Source: an uncultured Clostridia bacterium (GTDB lineage Bacteria > Bacillota > Clostridia > Christensenellales > CAG-1252). Taken from it: a stretch of 23,964 nt of DNA. Position numbers and translations under genes: made by a program. Positions 13,498 through 22,540 of the stretch are shown one piece after another. How positions within the stretch are numbered: the stretch's first letter is position 1; each line of letters begins with the position of its first letter. The stretch is taken from NCBI GenBank assembly GCA_946626795.1, contig CAMOUZ010000008.1, forward strand, positions 1-23,964, given 5' to 3'. The notes beneath the pieces were generated by a model. The model was not told the DNA's origin, did not search any database, and saw only the letters and a list, made by a program, of their open reading frames with translations.

Positions 13498-16400
13498 ATG
13501 TCGAGAACGGGTGGAAGCGGAAGACTGAAAAAACGTCACGGTTGTTTGACCTGTCTTATCGTCTGCTTGGTCATTATGGCGATCTTCATCGCCGCTCTTT
13601 TCGTGGGCGGCAGCATCCTTTTTAAGTCTTATGTCTCTCCGCATATCGGCGGCGTGACCCTCTCCGAAGCGCTTTCCCTTCTTCGTGCGGCACTGAACGG
13701 AAAAGAAGTCTCTCCCGATTATACGGAGGAGGATCTCGACGCATTTTATTCCGAGCTTTCGGAGTCCCTCTTCCTTTCCGAGAAAACGGAGGATGAGCTG
13801 GAATACGAGCTCCTCTCCGAGCAAGCGAAAGCCGCTCTCGCGGAGGACGCCCTTTCCGCCGCAGGAGAAGAGGAATACGAGGAGAGCTACGAGGAAGAAT
13901 ACGACGGCGAAGGCATCGACTCGACGGACGGGAGCTCCTCGGAGGAAGCCTCTTATGATGACGCCGCCGCTTTCGATCGTTTCTGCCTCCTCTCTTTGGA
14001 AGAAAGATACGCCCTGCTCACGGGTGAGATTCGCGAAGCTTTGAGTCAAGAGGATTACGGCGCGCTCGCCACGGAGGCGAAAAAGGACGTCCGTGACAGT
14101 CTCGGTCTCAAAATGTATCGCATCTCCGTGCGCAGTCTGATGGAAGGCTTCACGACGTCGGACGGACAGTTCTCGACGGACGGAGCCGCAGAGAAATTGC
14201 TCTCTGCCTTGGACTTTAATTTCGCGATGTTGGAAGATTATGACATCCATGATCCCGACGCCGCCGCAAACGCCCGTTTCGATTCCGTCACGGTGGAAGG
14301 GAAGAGCGTGTCCGCCTTTATCAATGACGTTGTGACTTATCTTTTGACCTCGCCCGCCTCTCCCGTCGTGAATATGATCGGGGATAAGATCCCCGCGAAC
14401 GTAGACGCGACGAAATTCATTTACGTGGCGTCGGTCACCATCATGAATACCCCCCTCGCCACCTCGGGCGACGAAGCCCTTTACGACCAGAAAGATACGG
14501 CGCTCGGCGTCGTCTTCTCCATACGGCTCCGCGATCTTGCGAAGACCATCCTCGCCTCGGGCGCCTTCGACGACACGCTTTCTTCCGTGCCCTCTTTCGC
14601 TGTGGATCTTATCCCGAAGCTCATTCCGCAGTATTTCTCTTTCGGTGCGACGGTTTATCCCCTTGCTTCGTCGGAGGACGCGCGCGAGCTTGTGGTCAAG
14701 ATCAATCGCTCCACGAATAAACACGCCGAGACCATCTCCAAGATCATGAACGGTCTTTTGGGCTCGGAAGACGCGGAGACCACCTTCCTCGGCACGATCA
14801 ATGATAAGGTCGTCTCGGTCTTCGGCACCATCAATGAGAAAGTCAAGATCAATTTCGTCCCTTCGCGCGATGAGAACGGAGACCCCTTAAAGGACGCGGC
14901 GGGAAATACTTATTCCAAAATGCGCATTATGACCGTGGAGACCTTGGTCTCGCTCATCGACAGCTCGGGCGAGCTCTCCGCGCATGACGTCTTCACCGTC
15001 TTGAAATGTCTGTACGTGGCGAAGGAGCGGCATTCGACGCTCGACCTCAGCGCTTCGGTGGATGCTTTGAAGGCGGAGACACTGTCGAAATACGGCATGG
15101 ACACCTCTTTCATCACCGCGGAAAACGGCTTCTCGACGGACACCTTGAACGGGCTTTTGGACCATATGGATTTGAAGAGCGTCGATTTCACAAGAAGCAA
15201 CGCCGAGATGCGCGTGCGTTTTTCTGCGGAAGCGCTCGCGTCCCTGATGATGAACGTCCTTTCCTCCAAGACCTCGTCGGAAGAGGACGGCTCGGATAAT
15301 CTTCTCGCGGGGCTGGATCCCGGGGTCTGTGAGATCGCCATCAAGCAGGTGGAAGGAGAAGAGGGACTTTACACCTTGGAGATCCTCCTCACGGAGGATC
15401 TCTCGGAGATGATCCGCAATAAGGTCTCCTCCTCCGAAGAGGGGATGGCGGGGACGCTTCTCAAAAAGCTCCTGCCCAAGAACGCAAGTTATTTCGGCAT
15501 GAAGCTCTATCTCTCGGAATACACGGAAGACGGACATATCAAACATCTCGTCGGACAAAAGATCGCGGGAGAAGAGGACGGATCCGCTTATGCCTCCAAG
15601 ATCCGCATCAACGATTTCTCCTATGAAGACACCGAGAACGTGCTCTCCGCTTTCAATAAATTTATGGTGGCTTTCGGCGGTTCGAGCTTTGACATCGCCT
15701 CCGTGACCTCCTCGTTGGAGACCTCTCTCTCGGATATGTTCTCCTCGATGACGGATAATTCTCTCGGCTTGAATATCCGTCTTTTCGGACAGGACGACGA
15801 CTCGAACGGCGGCATGCTCCTGCCCAGCGTGTATGAGCTCCTCTCCGACACCGTGAAGAAGAAGGAAGGCGCACTCGCGGAAGGAGAGACTTTCTCGCCG
15901 GACGACGCGCAGGAAGTCTTGCAGCTCGTCTATTCCGCGGAAGTGGATACGGATGAGAATTACGTCGCTTCGCAGTCGGACGACTTCCTCACGGATCTGA
16001 ACCGGAATTATTACATCAATTACGAGTCGCGCCTCACCGCGTCCCTTCTTTTCGGCGGAAAGAATGACGGCGGAGAGGGAAGCCTCCAATCCAAGCTGAA
16101 CTCGAATTCCATTTATTTCAAAGAAGATACGGCGGAGCTTGCGGCTTGGCGAGAGCTTTTGGATAATGACGCTTATATAAAGCCCGCCCTTTACACCGAC
16201 CCCACGAAAGAAATCGAGGATTTACGCGTGCCCCTCACGGGCTCTGAGCTTGCCGCCCTCGTGGACATAAGCGGGTCCTTCCCCAAGGAGACGATGGCGT
16301 CTTCCTTCGGCTCGGTCGGTATCCTCGGCGCGGAATTTATCACGGAAGAGGGCAAAACCTATCTCCGTTTCGATATGCTCTGCACATTCTCCAAGACCGC

Positions 16401-18651
16401 ATCCGAGAGCGCATCGGAGGAGTCAAGCAACGCTCTGAATATGAATGCGCTCTTCCCCGACGCGATGAATCTCTCGGCGAAGATCCTCCTTTACGCCCCT
16501 TATTACGCGGCGGAAGATGAGGAAGGGGAGCATCGTTTCGACACCACGCTCCTCATCAACGGCGGAAACAGCGGCAAGATCTTCATCCTCTTGAAGGCGC
16601 TCGGCAGCGCGGATCTTTCGGAGAAGACGATGTCCGAAAAGCTCTCTTCTTCCATCAAGGACGTCTTCGTCTCGCTTGAAAAGAATATCCGTCTCTATTA
16701 TGCGAACGGAAGCGCGGCGTATACCGTCACAAAAAGCGGAGAAACCGAGAATTGTATCTATCTTGCGGATATCTTCACCGCCCTCATCGACACCTTGAAG
16801 GTCAAAGACGAAGCGGACGAAGATGCCCCTCTCGCCGACGCTTCGGCATTCCGCGCAAGACTCCTCGAATACGGCAAGCAGCTGAAAGAAGATCCGACGG
16901 AGTCCTCCTCTGCGGAGAAAGCTTGGGCGGAAAGGGACAAAGCGCATGGCGGCATCGAGCTCGTCCTCTTCTCTTCGGAAGATAAAGCCTATGTCACCAA
17001 GAATATGCAGGACGCTTACTTTATGAAAGAAGAGCCCGATATCGACGACATTTATGAAAATGTCGGCAATAAGTTCTCCACCATCAAGTCGAGCGATTTC
17101 TATCTCGAAAACGGCGAAGACGAGGATCATAACGTCATCATCGGCCTCTATCATTATAAAGATGCGCCGCGCCTTCTCAAAATCTCGGCAAAGGCGCTCG
17201 GCACCCTCATCAATGAGAAAGAGAGAGCTCGCTTCGCCGCCGCCGTCAATTCGGGCAGTAATATGACGGTGAGTCTCGTCAGCTTGAATATCGACGCCTC
17301 CGATCCCGACGCTGTCGTCTTCGAGAGCGGCTTGAAGATCACTTTCGGCAAGACGAATGAAGGGAAGGACAGCTATCCTCTTATGCCGCGTTATTTCTTC
17401 GTGAAAGCCGTGACCACGGAGACCCGCTCTCTCGATGAATACGATAAGACGGTCTATTCTTACGCGACGGTCATCACCATCAACGGACTTTCCGCGGAAG
17501 AAACGGAGAAATTCTTCACGAACATCCAAGGCTTGATGTCCTCCGTGGATTTCTCCCTTGAAAAGATCGAGAATTCCGTCAATGACTCTTTCAAGAGCGC
17601 GCTTGCGAATTTCTATAATTCCGTCAAGGTGGATTACGGCACCTTCGACGCCTCCGACGTCGCTTATTACGGCAAGACGCTTTTCGCTGACGTCGTCACG
17701 CCCACCGTGGGCGAAGGATATCTCACCATCCCGAACGTCTATGCCTTCTTGAATGACCTCCTCTTTAAGGACGCCGTCGCCAACGGCACGATTCAAGCCT
17801 CGGAGAAGCCGTCGGACACCGATTTGCAAGATATGCTGAACTGTATTTACGAGGATAATGACGTCGTGAAAGCTTCCTTGGTGCAAAGAGAAGCGGATGC
17901 GGACGGATATCGGCTCTTCGGTTTGACTTATTTCAATGAAGATAATAAGAATATCGTGGCGTATTCCGACACCTATCTTGCTTATTACCTCGGCGCATTG
18001 ATCTCGGGTCAAACGGTGAATGGAAATATCTCCCTTGCGGGCGCTTTGAAGCAAGTGCTCATCTTGCGCGCGGAGAAGGGAACGGACGCGGAAAACAGCG
18101 ACATCAGCACGCAACGCGCGTATTGGGCGAATAAGTTCGATACGGAAGGCGAATTCACGATGGATCCCACCCATAATTATCTCGTCGCCACCATCAATCC
18201 TAATCTCTTGGGGCTCTATAACGTCGGCGGCGCGACGAGTAATTTCGATAATCTTACGCCTTCTTCCATCTGGTTTACCGTCTTGATCGACCTCGACCTT
18301 ATCGATCTCCCCGAGCCTCTTGACGAAGAAGAAAAGGCATTATGGAATGCAAATAAGGCGAGAGGTCTCCTTTATGATATGGATCATATCGGGGCTCATA
18401 CCTTCGAGATGGTGCTGAAATCGGCGGGCAAGACCTTTAATGCGCAGACCGTCGCAGCCGATCTTGCCGACATCCTAAACACCCATTTGAGCGGTCTGAG
18501 CACAGGCGCGGATAAAGCATATTTCGCGAAGGGCGATTCTTATCTTTACGCTTCGTCTTATCCCTATACCGATCCGGGCACGGATATAAATTCCGCGCTC
18601 GTCGATAAGGACTGCATCGGCTATATGGTGCTTGCGAAAGCGATTTTCTGA
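13498..18651 (+). CDS. Giant membrane-anchored extracytoplasmic protein with five cryptic ~300-residue repeats
   Basis: 1717 residues, family not recognised. A basic N-terminus, one membrane segment (about 17-42) and no lipobox predict a short cytoplasmic tail with everything else outside. Residues 123-160 are an acidic, Ser-rich low-complexity linker. From about 205 to the end I see a recurring order of motifs. First a helical pair, [VI][YF]xxL then xLxx[VI]Y (212/235, 487/506, 778/812, 1092/1125, 1414/1451). Then a strand-helix near 264, 571, 909, 1227 and 1486 (RFSAEALASLM, PLTGSELAALV, KISAKALGTLI). Then LxP plus an aromatic strand (LIPQYF 375, LLPKNASYF 658, LFPDAMNL 985, LMPRYFF 1295, LTPSSIWF 1586), and a strand ending ING or IN (402, 704, 1020, 1328). 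The period is 283-327 residues. No catalytic motif seen; an envelope scaffold or lipid-handling role would be guesswork. Confidence 0.9.
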   Translation: MSRTGGSGRLKKRHGCLTCLIVCLVIMAIFIAALFVGGSILFKSYVSPHIGGVTLSEALSLLRAALNGKEVSPDYTEEDLDAFYSELSESLFLSEKTEDELEYELLSEQAKAALAEDALSAAGEEEYEESYEEEYDGEGIDSTDGSSSEEASYDDAAAFDRFCLLSLEERYALLTGEIREALSQEDYGALATEAKKDVRDSLGLKMYRISVRSLMEGFTTSDGQFSTDGAAEKLLSALDFNFAMLEDYDIHDPDAAANARFDSVTVEGKSVSAFINDVVTYLLTSPASPVVNMIGDKIPANVDATKFIYVASVTIMNTPLATSGDEALYDQKDTALGVVFSIRLRDLAKTILASGAFDDTLSSVPSFAVDLIPKLIPQYFSFGATVYPLASSEDARELVVKINRSTNKHAETISKIMNGLLGSEDAETTFLGTINDKVVSVFGTINEKVKINFVPSRDENGDPLKDAAGNTYSKMRIMTVETLVSLIDSSGELSAHDVFTVLKCLYVAKERHSTLDLSASVDALKAETLSKYGMDTSFITAENGFSTDTLNGLLDHMDLKSVDFTRSNAEMRVRFSAEALASLMMNVLSSKTSSEEDGSDNLLAGLDPGVCEIAIKQVEGEEGLYTLEILLTEDLSEMIRNKVSSSEEGMAGTLLKKLLPKNASYFGMKLYLSEYTEDGHIKHLVGQKIAGEEDGSAYASKIRINDFSYEDTENVLSAFNKFMVAFGGSSFDIASVTSSLETSLSDMFSSMTDNSLGLNIRLFGQDDDSNGGMLLPSVYELLSDTVKKKEGALAEGETFSPDDAQEVLQLVYSAEVDTDENYVASQSDDFLTDLNRNYYINYESRLTASLLFGGKNDGGEGSLQSKLNSNSIYFKEDTAELAAWRELLDNDAYIKPALYTDPTKEIEDLRVPLTGSELAALVDISGSFPKETMASSFGSVGILGAEFITEEGKTYLRFDMLCTFSKTASESASEESSNALNMNALFPDAMNLSAKILLYAPYYAAEDEEGEHRFDTTLLINGGNSGKIFILLKALGSADLSEKTMSEKLSSSIKDVFVSLEKNIRLYYANGSAAYTVTKSGETENCIYLADIFTALIDTLKVKDEADEDAPLADASAFRARLLEYGKQLKEDPTESSSAEKAWAERDKAHGGIELVLFSSEDKAYVTKNMQDAYFMKEEPDIDDIYENVGNKFSTIKSSDFYLENGEDEDHNVIIGLYHYKDAPRLLKISAKALGTLINEKERARFAAAVNSGSNMTVSLVSLNIDASDPDAVVFESGLKITFGKTNEGKDSYPLMPRYFFVKAVTTETRSLDEYDKTVYSYATVITINGLSAEETEKFFTNIQGLMSSVDFSLEKIENSVNDSFKSALANFYNSVKVDYGTFDASDVAYYGKTLFADVVTPTVGEGYLTIPNVYAFLNDLLFKDAVANGTIQASEKPSDTDLQDMLNCIYEDNDVVKASLVQREADADGYRLFGLTYFNEDNKNIVAYSDTYLAYYLGALISGQTVNGNISLAGALKQVLILRAEKGTDAENSDISTQRAYWANKFDTEGEFTMDPTHNYLVATINPNLLGLYNVGGATSNFDNLTPSSIWFTVLIDLDLIDLPEPLDEEEKALWNANKARGLLYDMDHIGAHTFEMVLKSAGKTFNAQTVAADLADILNTHLSGLSTGADKAYFAKGDSYLYASSYPYTDPGTDINSALVDKDCIGYMVLAKAIF

Positions 18652-18660
18652 AACTATAAA
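18632..18660 (+). promoter_or_regulatory. Candidate dnaA promoter overlapping the end of the giant gene
   Basis: -35 TTGCGA (18632-18637), 17-base spacer, -10 TATAAA (18655-18660). The predicted start near 18667 would leave only about seven bases before the dnaA ATG, clipping the AGGTGA ribosome site (18665-18670), so this is tentative. dnaA could otherwise be read from upstream. Confidence 0.35.
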
Positions 18661-18673
18661 ACATAGGTGATAT

Positions 18674-20029
18674 ATGAATACGATTGAAAAAATATGGTCT
18701 AATATCCTTGATCGGATCGCGGTGCTCGTCTCCGCGCCTTGTTATGAGATTTATTTCAGCCGCTTGAAGCCCGTCGCGCTCAAAGAGGATAAACTCATCC
18801 TGATGACGGAGTATTCTTCCGTCAAAAACGGCATTATGAAGAATCTCTCCGCCGAGCTCAATATGGCGATCCGCGAGAGTATGGAGAAGATCGACGGCGT
18901 CGTCATCATCTTGAAAGATGAAGTCTCTTCTTATGTCGGCGCGGAGGCGATCCCGCAGAAAAAAGAGGAGTTCGTCCCCTCCATCCAAAAGATCGTTTTC
19001 CAGAAAAATTACACCTTCGATAATTTCGTCATCGGCGACAGTAATAAATATGCCGCCGCCGCGGCGAGAGCCGTTGCGGAAGCGCCGGGCACAAACTTAA
19101 ATCCTCTCTTTATTTACGGCATGCCGGGACTCGGTAAAACGCATATTTTACACGCCATCGGCAATGAGATCCTTCGCAATCATCCCGATATGCGCGTCTA
19201 TTATACGACGGCAGAGAATTTTACGAACGATCTTATTTACAGCATTCGGAATAGTAACAACGCGGAGCTTGCGCGCCAATTCAGAGAAAAATATCGCAAT
19301 CTCGACGTTTTGATGATCGATGACGTGCAGTTCCTTGCGAATAAAACAAGCTCGCAAGAGAGCCTTTTCCACGTTTTCAATGATCTATATACGGCGGAAA
19401 AACAGATCATTCTTTCGAGCGATCGCCCCGTAAAGGAGCTTACTTACATCGAAGACCGCCTTACAAGCCGTTTTGCGAGCGGTGTCGTCGCCGACATTCA
19501 ACCCCCTTCTTTCGAGACGAGAGTCGCCATTCTTCAAAAGAAAGCTTTCCATTATAAGATCGACGTCACCCCCGAAGTCATCAATTATATCGCGGAAAAA
19601 GAAAAATACAATATCCGTTTGATGGAAGGTATATTGAAGACGGTGGGATATTTCGCTTCTTTGAATAATCGTCCGGCGGACAGTATCGAATTCGTGATGG
19701 AAGCTTTGCGCGACAGCTCTTCCAATCAGTCGAGCGAGATCAATATGAATAAGATCGTGGATATCACCTGCGATTATTTCGGCGTGAAATTCACGGATGT
19801 TTGCGGTAAGAAAAAGACGAAAGAACTCGTGGAGCCGAGACAGATGGCAATGTATCTCATCACGGTGATTCTTCCCGAGATCCCTCTCGCCACGATCGGA
19901 CAGTTTTTCGGCGGAAGAGATCATACGACGGTCATCCATGCAAGGGATAAATTGCAGCAAAAGATTGCCGACGACGCGAATACGAAAAAGAAGTCCGAAG
20001 ACATCAAAAACCTCGTTTATAATCGTTGA
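18674..20029 (+). CDS. dnaA: Chromosomal replication initiator DnaA
   Basis: 451 residues, normal length. Domain I (about 1-85), a short linker, AAA+ ATPase (about 108-325) and domain IV (about 350-451). Walker A is GMPGLGKTH (149-157; the usual GGVGLGKTH is slightly altered), Walker B LMIDDVQF (213-220), sensor region ILSSDRPVKEL, and the DNA-binding signature GGRDHTTVIHA (413-423). ATP-DnaA binds TTATCCACA-like boxes and opens oriC. AGGTGA lies just before the ATG. It sits 22 bases after the giant gene rather than after rpmH/rnpA, the common arrangement, and is followed by a 206-bp AT-rich gap with DnaA-box-like sites. Confidence 0.98.
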   Translation: MNTIEKIWSNILDRIAVLVSAPCYEIYFSRLKPVALKEDKLILMTEYSSVKNGIMKNLSAELNMAIRESMEKIDGVVIILKDEVSSYVGAEAIPQKKEEFVPSIQKIVFQKNYTFDNFVIGDSNKYAAAAARAVAEAPGTNLNPLFIYGMPGLGKTHILHAIGNEILRNHPDMRVYYTTAENFTNDLIYSIRNSNNAELARQFREKYRNLDVLMIDDVQFLANKTSSQESLFHVFNDLYTAEKQIILSSDRPVKELTYIEDRLTSRFASGVVADIQPPSFETRVAILQKKAFHYKIDVTPEVINYIAEKEKYNIRLMEGILKTVGYFASLNNRPADSIEFVMEALRDSSSNQSSEINMNKIVDITCDYFGVKFTDVCGKKKTKELVEPRQMAMYLITVILPEIPLATIGQFFGGRDHTTVIHARDKLQQKIADDANTKKKSEDIKNLVYNR

Positions 20030-20235
20030 TCGTTTATAACTTTCACTTATAAACACTTACTGACATTCGACCAACATTTTATAAACAGGTTTATTCACAA
20101 GGAATAATATTATATTTACTTTTTTTTCCTTGTATGATATACTATATCTTGTGGTTTTAGGGGCTTGTCCACTTTTCCACAAGCATTATTATTAGGGTTA
20201 CTATTATCTACGAAAAGAGATAAAAAGGAGTTAGC
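20030..20235. other. dnaA-dnaN intergenic region, candidate oriC
   Basis: AT-rich gap with three near-consensus DnaA boxes: TTATTCACA (20091-20099, one mismatch), TTGTCCACT (20165-20173, two mismatches) and TTTTCCACA (20173-20181, one mismatch), the last two overlapping by one base. An AT-rich run (AATATTATATTTAC then T(8)) lies between them. TTATAAA(C) occurs repeatedly around 20034-20090. After the last box, ATT triplets (CATTATTATTAGG) resemble a DnaA-trio on the complementary strand. Known origins in Bacillota often lie here. The dnaN promoter is also within it. Confidence 0.5.
20115..20143 (+). promoter_or_regulatory. dnaN-recF promoter
   Basis: -35 TTTACT (20115-20120), 17-base spacer, -10 TATACT (20138-20143) with extended TGA. 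The transcript would start near 20150 and pass through the two DnaA-box-like sites at 20165-20181, so DnaA could repress it. Confidence 0.55.
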
Positions 20236-21342
20236 ATGAAAATTACCGTGGATTCGCTTTCTTTGTCGGAAGCAGTCAATAAAGTCATAAAAGCCATATC
20301 GGTCAAGAAGAATAATCCCGTGCTGGAATGTATCAAACTTTCCGCGCATAATAATGCTCTTACCCTTACGGCGACGGATATGGAGCTTTCCATCGAGAAG
20401 AAGATATATGCGGACGTCGTGATCGACGGCGAAGTCCTCGTCCCCGGAAAGTTTTTCTCCGAGTTTATTCGCACGCTCAATGAAGAAAGCCTCGCTTTGG
20501 AATGTTCCGACGGCTTAAATCTCGAAATCAAGTACGGCGAGAGCTATGGTTACATTCGCTGTCTGAATGTGGAAGATTATCCGAATGTCGGCGAGGTGGC
20601 TGACAAGTACGTCATTACCTTGAAGAATAAGGATATGAAAGCGCTCATCGGTAAGACGGTGTTCTGCGCGTCCACGGAAGAGAATAGGCAGGTCTTGAAA
20701 GGCTGTCTTCTCGAAGTGAATGAAAAGAAAGCCACGATGGTGGCATTAGACGGTTATCGTCTCGCGCTCTGCAATAAAGAGCTCGTTTCTTCCAATGAAG
20801 CGTCTTTTAACTGTATCATTCCCGCTCGTTCTCTTTTGGAGATCAGCAAGATGCTCGGCAATGACGAAGACGACATTACGCTTCGCATGGACGGCGAGAA
20901 GCTCCGCGTGGAGATCGAGAATACCGTTCTCATCAGCCGTCTCATTAAAGGCGATTTCATCAATTACAGGAATATCATCAATAAGGATTTCTCCGCCATC
21001 GTTACGCTCTCCAAGAATCAATTCAGCGAGTATATCGATCGCGCGTCTTTGATCTCCCGTATCAGTAAGAATAATCTCGTCAAGATCGAAGTCAGAGAGA
21101 GTTATATCAAGATCGAGAGTAATTCCGAGATCGGAAATCTGAATGAGTCTTTGCCCGCAAGAGTGGAAGGAAAGGATAATATCATCTGCTTCAACGGCAA
21201 GTATCTCCAAGACTTCCTTTCCGTCATCGACGATGAGTTTATCAAGATGAATATCAAGGCTTCCAGCGCGCCGTGCGTCTTCACACAGGTGGACAGAGAC
21301 GATTATTTATTCCTCGTGCTTCCTATGCGCGTAGTGGGATAA
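20236..21342 (+). CDS. dnaN: DNA polymerase III sliding clamp (beta subunit)
   Basis: 368 residues, standard length for three repeated clamp domains. Opening MKITVDSLSLSEAVNKVIKAISVKKNNPVLE, then LTATDMELSIEKKI, VLVPGKFFSEFIR, ALDGYRLALC and the final VFTQVDRDDYLFLVLPMRVVG are all typical. The ring encircles DNA and tethers polymerase and many repair proteins. AAGGAG lies seven bases before the ATG. Only one base separates its stop from recF; the small S4 gene (rlbA/yaaA) that many Bacillota have between dnaN and recF is absent. Confidence 0.98.
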   Translation: MKITVDSLSLSEAVNKVIKAISVKKNNPVLECIKLSAHNNALTLTATDMELSIEKKIYADVVIDGEVLVPGKFFSEFIRTLNEESLALECSDGLNLEIKYGESYGYIRCLNVEDYPNVGEVADKYVITLKNKDMKALIGKTVFCASTEENRQVLKGCLLEVNEKKATMVALDGYRLALCNKELVSSNEASFNCIIPARSLLEISKMLGNDEDDITLRMDGEKLRVEIENTVLISRLIKGDFINYRNIINKDFSAIVTLSKNQFSEYIDRASLISRISKNNLVKIEVRESYIKIESNSEIGNLNESLPARVEGKDNIICFNGKYLQDFLSVIDDEFIKMNIKASSAPCVFTQVDRDDYLFLVLPMRVVG

Positions 21343-21343
21343 A

Positions 21344-22420
21344 ATGAAAGTAGAAAAGGTAGTTCTCGAAAATTACAGAAGTTACAGTCAAGCAGAAATT
21401 ACTTTCCGTGATGGGTTAAATGTCATATGCGGTCCGAATGCGATCGGAAAGACGAACCTCATGGAAAGTATTTTTGTCTCCGCGATCGGCCGTTCTCCGC
21501 GCACGAAAAACGAGAAGGATCTCATTAAAATGGGCGAGAACAGGGCGTATATTCATCTCACGCTCGAAAAGAAATACAGAAAGCATAATATAAACGTGGA
21601 GATAGACCGTTCGGAAGGGAAGAAGATGAATGTGGACGGCGCGAAGATATCCCGTCTCGGCGAGCTCCTCGGACTCCTCACCGTCGTTTATTTTTCGCCG
21701 GACGAGCTTAAAATGATTAAGGAAGCGCCGCAGGAGAGAAGACATTTTACTGATCTCTCTCTTTCGCAGGAAAATAAGGCGTATTATCTCGCTTTATCCA
21801 AATATAACAAACTCCTCTTACAGCGGAATAAACTCATCAAACAAGTGGATTTCGCGGAGTTTTCGCAGACGGCGTATATTTGGGAGACGCAGCTTGCGGA
21901 CGCCGCCGCGGAGATCATCGTGAAACGCCGCTCTTTTATCGAAAAAATAGGCAAAATCGCGGATAAATATCATCGGGAGATCGCAGGGGCGGGAGAGGAT
22001 CTTACGCTCACCTACGAGCCTTGCAGCGAATGTGAGACCCAAGAGGAGATTAAGGCGGACCTTTTGAAAAGGCTTGAAGAAAGTCAAAAGAAAGATTATG
22101 AGCTCGGCTATACGACGGTGGGACCGCATCGCGAGGATTTTAATATCTCTTGCAAGGGCATAGACCTCAGAAAATTCGGTTCGCAGGGACAGCAGAGGAC
22201 CGCCGCTCTTTCCATAAAACTTGCCGAGATCGAGTATTATCATAATGAGTCGGGGGAGAAGCCCGTTTTGCTTCTGGACGACGTCCTCAGCGAGCTGGAC
22301 GAGAAGCGCCGCGCCGCTCTTTTGGAAGCCACCAAAGGCACGCAGACCATCATCACCTGCACGGAATTTACCGACGGCGATTGCGATCATCTTATAAAAA
22401 TAAAAGATTTGATAGAATAA
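21344..22420 (+). CDS. recF: DNA repair and recombination protein RecF
   Basis: 358 residues. SMC-like ATPase head: Walker A GPNAIGKTN (30-38), signature FGSQGQQRT (278-286), Walker B VLLLDDVLSELD (308-319). A helical arm region (about 120-240) includes SPDELKMIKEAPQERRHFTDLSL. RecF with RecO and RecR loads RecA at single-strand gaps and stalled forks. Translation is likely coupled to dnaN, whose stop overlaps the start region. No Shine-Dalgarno other than sequence inside the dnaN end is seen. No clear terminator follows; the next 85 bases are about 80 percent AT. Confidence 0.97.
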   Translation: MKVEKVVLENYRSYSQAEITFRDGLNVICGPNAIGKTNLMESIFVSAIGRSPRTKNEKDLIKMGENRAYIHLTLEKKYRKHNINVEIDRSEGKKMNVDGAKISRLGELLGLLTVVYFSPDELKMIKEAPQERRHFTDLSLSQENKAYYLALSKYNKLLLQRNKLIKQVDFAEFSQTAYIWETQLADAAAEIIVKRRSFIEKIGKIADKYHREIAGAGEDLTLTYEPCSECETQEEIKADLLKRLEESQKKDYELGYTTVGPHREDFNISCKGIDLRKFGSQGQQRTAALSIKLAEIEYYHNESGEKPVLLLDDVLSELDEKRRAALLEATKGTQTIITCTEFTDGDCDHLIKIKDLIE

Positions 22421-22505
22421 AAGCATTTTAAGCAAGCAAAAAACAGAAAAAGTTTCGTTTTAAAAAACATTTATATTGCATTTTTTACGGAATAAACAAA
22501 CTATA

Positions 22506-22535
22506 TTGACTATTTTTCTTTTTTTATGCCATAAT
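22506..22535 (+). promoter_or_regulatory. Promoter of RNA unit A
   Basis: -35 TTGACT (22506-22511), 18-base spacer, -10 CATAAT (22530-22535). The predicted start (22541-22543) is the first base of the long closing stem. Confidence 0.5.
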
Positions 22536-22540
22536 AAGCG

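Noticed and set aside
13468..14724. 418-codon antisense frame over the start of the giant gene
   Set aside because: Arises from the GC-rich codon bias of the sense gene; no ribosome site or known motif.
20066..20072. TTCGACC in the dnaA-dnaN gap as a 0A box
   Set aside because: One mismatch in a 7-base core is expected by chance in a gap of this size.
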